From positions 33,989,747 to 34,053,746 of the forward strand of contig CM068370.1 in NCBI GenBank assembly GCA_034769895.1: 64,000 bases of DNA, read 5' to 3'. Positions 11,847-20,798 of the stretch are shown here, piece by piece. Numbering within the stretch: the first letter of the stretch is position 1; each line of letters starts with the position of its first letter. The notes beneath the pieces are model-generated. The model was not told the DNA's origin. It searched no databases and worked only from the letters and a program-made list of their open reading frames with translations. A program made the translations under genes and the position numbers. The stretch comes from Magicicada septendecula (lineage: Eukaryota; Arthropoda; Insecta; Hemiptera; Cicadidae).

Positions 11847-12506
11847 CTATGTTGTCCATCTCAAAATTTGCTTGGGGAGTCGATTATCCAGCATTCTTTG
11901 TACATGGCCAAACCATCTTAGCTGTTTTGTCTTTATATCGTCGACAATAGAGTACTGTACCCCCATTATTTCCCGGATTCTGACGTTTCTTACTTTTTCC
12001 AGTATTGACTTCCCTGCCGCTCTTCGCCAATAATCCATTTCAGTAGCTTCCAACAACTTTTCTGTTCTTTGTATTATTGACCATATTTCACACCCGTATG
12101 ACGTAATTGGTTTCACGATTGTATTGTATATACGATGTTTATTTTGTTTTGATATTTGTTGGTCCCATAATATGCTATTCAGCAATGCTATTGATTTTCT
12201 TCCCAGGTTATTTCTTTCTCTTATCGGTTTATCTAGACTACCATCTTGTGTAACTGTTGTTCCTAGATATTTATAGCTACTGCAATTTATTATTTCTTGT
12301 TCGTCTTCTAAAACTAAATTCTTCTGTTCCCCACCAATGCACATATACTCCGTTTTCTTTGTGTTTACTTCAAGGCCCCATAGCTTATATTCCTCTATAA
12401 GTTTTCGTGTCATGTACTCCATGTCGTGATAGTCCTGCGCTACCACGACTTGGTCGTCAGCGAAACACAGTGTGTACACTGTGTTGTCAATTAGAGGTAT
12501 CCCCAT
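11847..12506 (-). pseudogene. LINE reverse transcriptase, C-terminal half (open frame)
   Basis: A 219-codon open stretch of the LINE above. The FADD catalytic box is at residues 15-18, where YADD or FADD is normal. Next come the WGLEVNTKKTEYM region, the KYLGTTV thumb-proximal segment, the YGCEIWS segment and the QLRWFGHVQRM tail. It is broken from the upstream frame by a TAA about 10 codons before its first Met, so no full protein can be made. Confidence 0.85.
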
Positions 12507-12649
12507 TTTGTGGCATTACTTTTTCCAGGTTTTGAGGGCTTGTTCCAGGTATAATTTAAAATGCGTCGGTGAGAGACAACATCCCTGCTTCAGGCCCTTA
12601 CTAACATTAAATCCTTTTGAGACTTTACTTCCAATTTTTACGTGCGCTT

Positions 12650-13372
12650 TCAGTCTGTTGTATAAAGTCTTAACCGCTTCGGTTCAATGGAGGCGATGTT
12701 TGTTCGTTGAAGTGCCAGCCAAAGTTTGGTGTGCGGAATACTGTCATACACTTTCTTAAGGTCAACATATAGGCAGTGCACTTCTTGGTTTACAGCAGTT
12801 TTCTTTTCTATGATTTGCGTCAAACAAAATAAGTGATCTATGGTTGATCTCCCCGCTCGAAAACCAGCTTGTTCCCCTCCTTCTAGGTCCGAGTATTGAT
12901 GTTCAATTTTTTTCTTCAGAAGTTTTCCACACACTCTACTGATTGAACTCGTCACCGCAATTCCACGGTAATTGTCGCATTCAGTTGTTTTACCTTTTTT
13001 GTAAATGGTTGATACAAAAGATGCTTTCCATTCTTGCGGTATTTGTTTATCATTTATGCATCTATGGCATAGTTTCGTAAGATGTTCACATAATTTTGTT
13101 GTGCCATATTTGAGCAGTTCCGCTGGGATGTTGCCAGGTCCGGGGGCTTTACCATTTTTCAGATGTCGACATATTTCCTTTATCTCTTCCGTGATTAACC
13201 TTACAGGTGAGGAAGTCGTTCTAATGTTGTCGAATTCATAATCAGTGTTATTTTGAAATTCTGACCTGCTTTCTCTTAGGAGGTTACTAAAATATTCGTC
13301 CCATTTCTGTAGAGATATTGGCGATATTAAATCTTTCTTTTTTCCCGTCTTATCGACTTTAGGAATTTCCAA
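12650..13372 (-). pseudogene. LINE reverse transcriptase, fingers and palm (open frame)
   Basis: A 240-codon stretch with RT fingers and palm motifs: KAPGPGNIPAELL (residues about 74-86), YKKGKTTECDNYRGIAV (about 123-139), AGFRAGRSTIDHLF (about 166-179) and YVDLKKVYDSIPH carrying the first catalytic Asp. The last ~20 residues are out of frame with the downstream part (TLYNRLKAHVKIG), so a frameshift sits near 12660. Confidence 0.85.
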
Positions 13373-14356
13373 CTTTCAGTGCATTGCCTGCCTCCTATAT
13401 AAGTATTCAGTCGGGCGCAATTCTTATCCCATGTTTCATTTTTCCTTTGCGTTATCATTCTTCGCACCGCTGCTTGTGCTTCCTTGTATGTTATTTTGTC
13501 CTCAACTGTTTTGGTTGTTAGAAATTTTTCATCTTTCTCTTTCTTGTTTTTGATTAGTAATTCTACTTCTTTATTCCACCAGTAAGGCGTTTCTTTCTTT
13601 CTTTTTCATAACATCCCAATGCTTCCTTTGCAGCTTCGTGTATGCAATTTTGAATGTGCACATAGTGTTCTCTTCAACACTACTAAATTGCTTGTTTTCC
13701 AGTTTTCCGTCCAACCGAGTTCCATATAACGTCCTAACGCTGTCAAAATCTAGGCTATTTAAGTTATATCTTACTTCTTTTTCCGACCCTTGCTAGCTTT
13801 CTGTTTTGTATGTTCTTTGTTACTTTCTTTTCTTCTCGGAAATGCAATTCTCGTTTTGAGGAGGTAGTGATCCGAACCACATGTTGCCCCCCTATAGACC
13901 CGTACATTTTTCCCCCTTGAACTTTTATTTTTGTTTTCTATTTTATTATAGCATAATAAATGATACATTTCAGTTGCCTAAAGTTTTGTATTCAGGTGTA
14001 CATATGAATTTTTTTGTGGGATATAATCCATTTAATATTCGCAGTTCATTTTGCTCACAACTTCTATTAGTTTCTTGCCATTTTCATTTAGAATGTTTTC
14101 GCCGTGCTTCCCTACAACTTTACTCTGCTCTTGTTTGCCGAGTCTACTGTTTAAATCACCAAGTACTGTAATATGATTTCTCTAGAGCTGCCGGTTGTGG
14201 ATATTACCTGGTGCAGTCCCGAGCTTCTTACAGAGCGTTACTCTTACAAGTCTAATTGAGCGTGAGAGTTCGCCGAGGCTGGGTCCAAGATTCACTTGGC
14301 ATAGATGGGTTGCGACAGAGGGCGCTGATTAGGTGATTGCGCTCATACCGGGTATA

Positions 14357-15519
14357 GCGATGGTAGAACTTTGTGGAACGTGTCCTTATAGTGGCGTTCA
14401 GGGTACAGCGGTGGTAGAACTTTGTGGAACGTGTCCTTATAGTGGCGTTCAGGGTACAGCGACGGTAGAACTTTGTGGAACGTGTCCTTATAGTGGCGTT
14501 CAGGGTATAGCGGTGGTAGAACTTTGTGGAACGTGTCCTTATAGTGGCGTTCAGGGTACAGAGGTGGTAGAACTTTGTGGAACGTGTCCTTATAGTGGCG
14601 TTCAGGGTACAGCGGTTGTAGAACTTTGTGGAACGTGTCCTTATAGTGGCGTTCAGGGTACAGCGGTGGTAGAACTTTGTGGAACGTGTCCTTATAGTGG
14701 CGTTCAGGGTACAGCGATGGTAGAACTTTGTGAACGTGTCCTTATAGTGGCGTTCAGGGTACAGCGGTGGTAGAACTTTGTGGAACGTGTCCTTATAGTG
14801 GCGTTCAGGGTACAGCGGTGGTAGAACTTTGTGGAACGTGTCCTTATAGTGGCGTTCAGGGTACAGCGGTGGTAGAACTTTTTGGAACGTGTCCTTATAG
14901 TGGCGTTCAGGGTACAGCGATGGTAGAACTTTGTGGAACGTGTCCTTATAGTGGCGTTCAGGGTACAGAGGTGGTAGAACTTTGTGGAACGTGTCCTTAT
15001 AGTGGCGTTCAGGGTACAGCGATGGTAGAACTTTGTGGAACGTGTCCTTATAGTGGCGTTCAGGGTACAGAGGTGGTAGAACTTTGTGGAACGTGTCCTT
15101 ATAGTGGCGTTCAGGGTACAGCGATGGTAGAACTTTGTGGAACGTGTCCTTATAGTGGCGTTCAGGGTACAGAGGTGGTAGAACTTTGTGGAACGTGTCC
15201 TTATAGTGGCGTTCAGTGTACAGAGGTGGTAGAACTTTGTGGAACGTGTCCTTATAGTGGCGTTCAGGGTACAGCGATGGTAGAACTTTGTGGAACGTGT
15301 CCTTCTAGTGGCGTCCAGGGTACAGCGGTGGTAGAACTTTGTGGAACGTGTCCTTATAGTGGCGTTCAGGGTACAGAGGTGGTAGAACTTTGTGGAACGT
15401 GTCCTTATAGTGGCGTTCAGGGTACAGCGATGGTAGAACTTTGTAAAACGTGTCCTTATAGTGGCGTTCAGGGTACAGCGACGGTAGAACTTTGTGAACG
15501 TGTCCTTATAGTGGCGTTC
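14357..15519 (+). repeat. 51-bp minisatellite, 23 copies
   Basis: The unit is GTAGAACTTTGTGGAACGTG, then TCCTTATAGTGGCGTTCAGG, then GTACAGCGRTG. I count 23 units. Since 51 is a multiple of three, it reads as a repeated 17-residue peptide (VELCGTCPYSGVQGT plus two variable residues). Units 8 and 23 have lost one G (TTTGTGAACG), which shifts the frame. No start context, signal or flanking coding sequence supports a protein. Units 13-17 alternate GAGGTGGTA and GCGATGGTA starts, a 102-bp higher-order pattern. Confidence 0.95.
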
Positions 15520-15544
15520 AAGGAACGGGCACGAAGGGATTCTC

Positions 15545-16129
15545 TGATGATCTGGTTTGAAGTCATATAATGGGCTCTACATTCCCAGCGCAGTCCTTCG
15601 TCAAGCAGAAACTGAAGCTTACACTTAACGATTTTAGCCAAGTACTCCATACACGGATCGCGTAGGTAACCATCGGCGCCACATACGTGGTGACGATGAT
15701 ATTCCCTAGGTGACGGGTCATATAATTGCGCAAAGTAAGGGACGGAGCTGACACAGAAGATTGGCAGTTTTGCAGGCTATTTTCTCGGAATGTGTGCGCC
15801 AGGTAAGACGACGATCCAGGTAAAGCCCGAGGCACTTAACACCGGGAGACCAGGGCAGGAGAGTATCGCCTACGTAGAGTCTGTCGGGGAGCCTTCTGCG
15901 TCTGGAGAAGACTACAGCTGCGCTCTTGGCCACGTTGATAGCGACCCTCAATTTCTCTGCACACTCAACGTAGGAGTCAAGCTGTTCCTCGAGCCAGATA
16001 GCGGCCGTTACGGTCCGACGATCGACGTCATAAACCGCCGTATCGTTGGCGAACATGGCCAACCTGGTTCCAGCCAACCTGGGCATGTCATTGACGTACA
16101 CAATGAAAAGCACGGGACCTAAGATAGTC
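15545..16129 (-). mobile_element. Jockey-like LINE fragment (RT)
   Basis: Minus-strand reading LGPVLFIVYVNDMP (end of motif B), AGTRLAMFANDTAVY (the catalytic FADD box changed to FAND), RVAINVAKSAAVVFSRRR, VKCLGLYLDRRLTWRTHSEK, then after a frame change VTYAIRVWSTW. It is the same general type as 56155-57120 (GLHVDSRLTWRTH). The D-to-N change in the catalytic box, the frameshift and the truncation at both ends make it inactive. Its upstream end is cut by the LINE inserted at 16130. Confidence 0.88.
16118..16129. repeat. Target-site duplication, left copy
   Basis: CCTAAGATAGTC, repeated exactly at 16548-16559 on the far side of the LINE insertion. Confidence 0.9.
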
Positions 16130-16547
16130 ATCATCATCCTCAAAGTTTAAACCAAGAATGGTTTGTTCCGGTCTCAAATAGGCAAAGATTAGAGCTGGTC
16201 ACTCCAGCGCTTCCTCGGACGTCCCACACCTTTCCGTCCCCTCGGCTTATAGTTCCATAGTTGTTTGGGGATGCGGCAGTCATCAATTCGGCAAAGATGT
16301 TCCCACCAATTCAGCCGATACTGGGCGATCCTGTCGAGTATACTCATAATATTCAGTTCCTGCCGTATACCTGTGTTTCTTCTATGATCGTGGAGAGTAT
16401 ACCCTGCCACGTGCCTGAGAAATCTCATTTCAGCCGCTTGGATGCGACTGGTCTGGTCTTTCGTTAAAGTCCAATTCTCAGACCCATAAAGAAGTGTGGG
16501 AATAGCCATCACCTTGTAGAATTTAGGACATATTCACTACTAAATTG
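16130..16547 (-). mobile_element. LINE insertion, family A, with 12-bp TSD
   Basis: An antisense 5'-truncated LINE. Its 107-codon end frame reads IPTLLYGSENWTLTKDQTS, then AAEMRFLRHVAGYT, RLNWWEHLCRIDDCRIPKQL and GRKGVGRPRKRWSDQL. After the stop comes a short 3' UTR and an (ATG)n tail, seen here as CATCATCATCC at 16130. The exact 12-bp direct repeats on both sides show that this is one complete insertion event by target-primed reverse transcription. The sister copy is at 1496-1866. Confidence 0.93.
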
Positions 16548-16559
16548 CCTAAGATAGTC
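16548..16559. repeat. Target-site duplication, right copy
   Basis: CCTAAGATAGTC, identical to 16118-16129. Confidence 0.9.
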
Positions 16560-16838
16560 TAGAACAAAACTGTGCAAGACGCCCATGGAAAAGCTGCAGT
16601 GATCGGACAGGAAACGATGGCGGAACAGATCAAAAGTTGTCGGAATCCTTGAAGTTGGTGATAACGAAGATGATGATGAGCAGGCTAAAAGGTACAATTT
16701 TGTTAAAGAAAACTGTAAAAAGGAAAAACCTTTGTTATCTAAGTATGAAAAATGAAAACATTAACTTCAAAACTTTTCTTACTCCTCCACGTGGTGTTTA
16801 CAGGGTTTATTCATTTTCTTGAATAGCCAGTTTTTTAC
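16560..16838 (+). repeat. Dispersed repeat C, copy 2
   Basis: A diverged copy of 11108-11395 in the same orientation, with GATGATGATGAG in place of GATGATGAG. Confidence 0.8.
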
Positions 16839-16965
16839 GCGTCAATTTTGCAGCCCATTGTTAGAAAACTTTCGGAACAAAACGTTAAAGAATTCGTGCT
16901 ACAAAAACGAACGATGCAAATCGAACGAAGCAAAGGGAATAAAACGGATAGTAGGCATGCGCAAC

Positions 16966-16989
16966 ACACACACACACACACACACACAT
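16966..16989. repeat. (CA)n microsatellite
   Basis: About 12 CA units followed by CATACATACATA. Confidence 0.95.
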
Positions 16990-17217
16990 ACATACATAGT
17001 TTGCTCACGTACACATTCACGTGTAACCGTAGTTGTGTTGCATAATTGCGCGCAGTTTACACCAAACGTACGTAAATAATAATGACAGCTCGCTATTGAA
17101 TGCGCCGTGTGTGCGTGCATCAGTCAGCCAGCCAATCGCAGAGTCATCGACGTGGATAAAACACAGTGTTACGTATTGTCAAGGAATTCGTTCTGAACAC
17201 TTTACACGCGCGCACTT

Positions 17218-17305
17218 TATACGGTCAAGTTTAAAACGCCTTTTAACTCAAGAACGCCATTTCAGAGGCCTGTATGTATTTTACTGTCTTGTTTCTTGAT
17301 TGTTA
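17218..17305 (-). mobile_element. Small LINE remnant
   Basis: About 88 bp similar to 18452-18545 (ACGGTCAAGTTTARAACRCC, then GAGGCCTGTATNTTTTACTG). It corresponds to the segment between the YG(C/S)ELW and KLDRI motifs of the LINE at 18440-18790. Confidence 0.7.
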
Positions 17306-17499
17306 CTCGTACATATGAACAATGATTAACAACAGTTTTATATATTCTTTGTTATTTACCAACTAACGAATTATTGTTAAGCTGGAATTGTTGTACGATA
17401 CAAGATAATTAAGACAAAATATAAAACAAAAGAAACGAATTTTTGAAGTTTGTTACATGGCAAAAGAGATTTTTATATTGTGCTGCGTAGTTACGACCA

Positions 17500-18435
17500 A
17501 CGCTTGCGTTCCTTTACCACCATCATCATCACAATACGGCATAGGCACATCGGCTGCCTGTTCCGTCTTCAAGCTATCCTCCAGCCATCTCTTCCTGTGT
17601 CCTATAGGTTTGTAGTATTGCCAGATTTGTTTGGCCAGTCTTGAATCTGACATTCTTTCTAAGTGTTTTTTCCACCGTTGTTTGCCATCTTCATCATCAA
17701 CCTCAAGGATTAGGCTCATCCTGAACCTGTTCAGGCACCCACTTCGCCCTCGGCCGTCCTACACCCTCTTTCACCACCGGTCTATATTCTATTGCTAGCA
17801 CTGGAATCCTGTCACCCGTCATTCTTCCCAAATGTTCACACCACCTTATTTTGTTGCTTCCTCAGCTGTTCCAACAGTGGGTCGACCCTCCCCCCAGCTC
17901 CGCCCTTATATCCACATAATTCTTTCTAACGAGAATGGTACAGCCCAGAGTACTCCTCATAAACTTCATCTCCGCTGCCTGAATCTTCCCCTTGTCTCTC
18001 TACGTCGTAACTTTGTCTTCATCTCCATACATCAAAACTGGTACCGCTACAGTGTTAAACTTTCTATCGAGAATGGTACAGCCCAGAGTACTCCTCATAA
18101 ACTTCATCTCCGCTGCCTGAATCTTCGCTTTTTCTCTTTCTGTTATAATTCTGGTTTCATCTCCATACATGAAAACTGGTACCGCTACAGTGTTAAAAAA
18201 CCTTATTCTTGTTTCCGTCTTTGTCTTATTTTTAAGGTATCTGTGAATTGTTCCACAGATATTCCTAAATATGTTTAATGTTTCATCCAGATCAATTTCT
18301 GTTGCATATGTAACGTAATGTCCCAAGTAACTGAAACGCTGGAGTTGTTCCATAATCTTTCCATCTATAACTATCTTAGTACCGTGGTTTGTATCTTATT
18401 TTTCATTCAAGTGAAAAACTTGTAACTCTTCTCTT
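17500..18435 (-). mobile_element. LINE fragment with internal tandem duplication
   Basis: The minus strand reads GTKIVIDGKIMEQLQRFSYL, then YVTYATEIDLDE, NIFRNICGTIHRYLKNKTKT, VAVPVFMYGDET and EKAKIQAAEMKFMRSTLG, then a second round of NTVAVPVLMYGDE before the C-terminal KKHLERMSDSRLAKQIWQYY. The repeat is a 138-bp in-frame tandem duplication (17931 and 18069 start the same GAGAATGGTACAGCCCAGAG block). Only the post-catalytic part of the RT and the C-terminal tail are present. Confidence 0.85.
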
Positions 18436-18439
18436 AAGG

Positions 18440-18790
18440 CTGAATTCTTTATACGGTCAAGTTTAGAACACCCTTTAACTCCTCTTACGAACGCTATTTC
18501 CGAGGCCTGTATTTTACTGCCTTCTTTCTTGGTTGTTGTCCATAATTCACAACCATAGGACAGTACACGGACTCCCGTAACTTGGTAGAACTTTAATTTT
18601 GTATCTCGACGTACCTTGATTCAAAAAATAGGGTTGATTGTCCTACAGATCGTCTGGAACTTACCTAACTTAACATCAATATTATAATTCTTATCATAGC
18701 CAATATCGTTTCTCAAATAATTAAAATGGCTCACACGTTCTAGAATTCCATCGTTAAACATTATTTTTGTTCTTAACCATCCTTTACCAT
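18440..18790 (-). mobile_element. Second LINE fragment abutting the first
   Basis: The minus strand reads LERVSHFNYLRNDIGYDKNY, NIDVKLGKFQTICRTINPIF, stop, TKLKFYQVTGVRVLSYGCEL, KIQASEIAFVRGVKGCSKLD and ELQVFHLNEK, where it stops and the next LINE fragment begins. Two related LINE copies are thus joined head to tail in the same orientation. Divergence differs between them, so they are separate insertions. Confidence 0.85.
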
Positions 18791-18799
18791 TCGGACTAG

Positions 18800-19295
18800 C
18801 TAAGCCGATGTTTCACTAATTCGATGAATTGTCTTACTTCACACATTAGCGCTGTTTTACCGTGCACAGAAGGCTGAAGAAGGGAACATAACTAGGTTGG
18901 CGCCAGAAGCTGTACGTATTGAACCACCGCTGGACGGGTTTATTTTTACACATTCTTGGAAACGTTGTTTGTTAATAATAAGCTTGACTATAATAAAAAT
19001 TGGGTTAAATAAATTATATTTAAATTACATTACCTGTTTAAATTTAAATAGGAGCCCTGGACTTGGGATCCTATAAATGTCACAGAATATAATTTTAGAA
19101 AATATAGGCCTACATCGAGTAACAAGTAGTAGTATTATTAAATTAGGTAAATCCCCTAACATTCTTTCCTACATAATTTCCTTTACAACACCTTTATGAA
19201 AATTTAATTAAAATTTTTGTTTCCACTATGTATCAAAAATTATTTTTAAACAGTGTGTGTTATAATTTGTAGGTACCGTAAGCTCATATGGCCGG
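18800..19295. other. Unassigned stretch
   Basis: No gene. AT-rich, with one TAGGCCTA at 19105. Confidence 0.4.
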
Positions 19296-19299
19296 TGTC

Positions 19300-19530
19300 G
19301 ATATTATTAAATTGTTTAAGAACTGGGCTGTTAGGTATAGTCGTGGTCGATTGCTATTTACCCGGGAAAAGTTGTCGGGTATCGTTCGGCCAAGATCCAC
19401 CGTACTTGTTTGTGTAACGCTGTCACTATGCGGCTTGAAGAAAACCCCTGAAGGTGGAATTGAAATGTAGCCGACTAGGACGCTAATAAATAGCATCCGA
19501 CCACGGCCTAACAGTCCGGGTTTATAATTA
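19300..19530. repeat. Degenerate foldback element of the AACAGCCCGG superfamily
   Basis: The left end has GGGCTGTTAGG and the right end CCTAACAGTCCGGG, flanked by AT-rich DNA. The inner GAAAAGTTGTCGGGTATCG and TTCGGCCAAGATC blocks match the middle of the 315-688 element. The arms have diverged more than in that copy. Confidence 0.75.
19435..19469 (+). other. Hammerhead-like core motif, locus 3 (decayed)
   Basis: TTGAAGA (C to T at the first core position), then GAAATGTA. CGGC before the core and GCCG after the motif form a 4-bp stem I candidate. Stem II is poor. Confidence 0.3.
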
Positions 19531-19547
19531 ATTTAATTATAATACGC

Positions 19548-19552
<5 letters not shown>

Positions 19553-19598
<46 letters not shown>
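19553..19598. repeat. Poly(A) tract
   Basis: About 46 A in a row, directly before a LINE fragment. It may be the tail of an otherwise unrecognised retroinsertion to its left. Confidence 0.9.
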
Positions 19599-19599
<1 letters not shown>

Positions 19600-19602
<3 letters not shown>

Positions 19603-19995
19603 AAGAAAGGTTGTAAGACGTGTTTATAGACCGGTTAAAGATGACGCTTGGAGGATAAGAAATATCCAGGAAATAGACGAGCTGTTGAAGCATGAGGACA
19701 TTGTAAGATTCGTAAAGGCTCAACGAATACAATACCTAGGTCACCTAGGGGGGATGACGACCAGCTTATGCCAAAGAAAATCCTGTAGGTGCAAGTCTAT
19801 AAAATCAGAAAGAGGTTTAGGATAACATGGTTGGCTGATGTGCTTGAAGATCTAATTAGAATTGGTGTGGGGGTTTAAACGGAGATGGCAATGGATAGGA
19901 GAAATTGGAGAAGATTGGTGTTGGAAGCCATGGCTCACGTTGGTCTGTAGGGCTAACGAAGAAGAAGAAGATGAAGAAGAAGAAGAAGATTGTTA
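19600..19995 (+). mobile_element. LINE 3' fragment with GAA tail
   Basis: It reads ERKVVRRVYRPVKDDAWRIR, then NIQEIDELLKHEDIVRFVKA, QRIQYLGHLGG and, after frame changes, MAMDRRNWRRLVLEAMAHVG. This is the KILRRIYGPxxDxxWRIRxxxE to LGHVxRM tail of LINE proteins. It ends in a (GAA)n-rich run at 19960-19990. Confidence 0.85.
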
Positions 19996-20523
19996 CGTTT
20001 TTGGCAGACTCTTGTGGTAAAAAGTCTGTAACTTTTAAGTTACTTTGGAGGAAGCGACTACATTGTAACATATTTTACAAAACTGGCTCCATAGTCAGTC
20101 TGTCAACAAATGACCGTGCTGGTCGCGTCTTCTTTTGATTGGAGTAGATAATGACAATTTTACTTCTAAGTGATACTGCAACAGATGCTTCCTGTTCATA
20201 TTAATGAGACAAATCTCTTTAAAAAGCGCGATATAGAAGTGTACCAAGATTATTTTGAGATGATTAAATGTATATAAATTTATAATTTTTGTTCGCCATA
20301 AACACGAGTAAGGCTCTATCAGCATACATCAGGTGTTTTACCCTGCGGTGCTGCTGTGTCCACGTTACGGCAACGCAAAACGCAGGTTCGATGCACACAA
20401 GCGTGATTTGCAGTCCCCTAGCCGCAGTCGGCAGCCAGATTTTGCTACATGCAGCCATGGATTTATATAATAGAAAATGTGTAATGTTCTCTTATTACAC
20501 GACTGGCAAAAGGAGTGTTATGT

Positions 20524-20570
20524 TTTCAGTGGTAGGGTATGTATGTATGTATGTATGTATGTATGTTTGT
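20524..20570. repeat. (GTAT)n microsatellite
   Basis: GTATGTATGTAT repeated about nine times, followed by TTTGTTCCACTATAACTTTG. Such a run before a CTTTACCGATTTTGATG phrase is common inside Helitron and related elements. Confidence 0.9.
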
Positions 20571-20798
20571 TCCACTATAACTTTGTAACGGCTTTACCGA
20601 TTTTGATGTTCGATGGCTCGATGGATTCCTTACTTCACCAGAAGTGTCATAGGCTATATATCACCGTGAGTTGACTTCCGGTTTTGACCGGAAGTGAATA
20701 CAAGTGGTCGGTTCTAAGGATTTATTTTGATCGTTTATTGGTCCATCAGGTGGCGCTAGTGGAAGGTATTCTGTAATATTTGCGACGCTATTCGACGT
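20571..20798 (+). mobile_element. Probable Helitron 5' internal or flanking segment
   Basis: It contains AACGGCTTTACCGATTTTGA, a phrase often seen in insect Helitron-derived DNA, and runs straight into the helicase pseudogene. The Rep (HUH nuclease) coding part is absent, so the element was truncated or rearranged here. Confidence 0.4.

Larger units (their letters stand above)
11645..14185 (-). mobile_element. 5'-truncated LINE, endonuclease end through RT
   Basis: Read on the minus strand, this is the most complete retroelement in the window. The endonuclease C-terminal part comes first: ITVLGDLNSRL (about 14150), KHGENILNENGKKLIE, and VYRGATCGSDHYLLKTRI (about 13860). The RT domain follows: NGKAPGPGNIPAELLKYG, YKKGKTTECDNYRGI, AGFRAGRSTIDHLF, motif A LYVDLKKVYDSIPH, motif B KGLKQGCCLSPTHF (about 12585), the catalytic FADD (12453-12464), YKYLGTTV, YGCEIWS and LRWFGHVQRM (about 11880). 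Lesions include a stop near 12512 and frame changes near 12650 and 13380-13770. The 5' part is missing, and the break lies beside the minisatellite. It once copied its own RNA by target-primed reverse transcription and is now a pseudogene. Confidence 0.93.

Noticed and set aside
12472..13241. Forward open frames over the antisense LINE
   Set aside because: Shadows of the minus-strand reverse transcriptase.
14333..15570. Two long open frames encoding a Cys-rich repeated peptide
   Set aside because: A by-product of a 51-bp tandem repeat. It is broken by two single-base losses and has no domain before or after the array.
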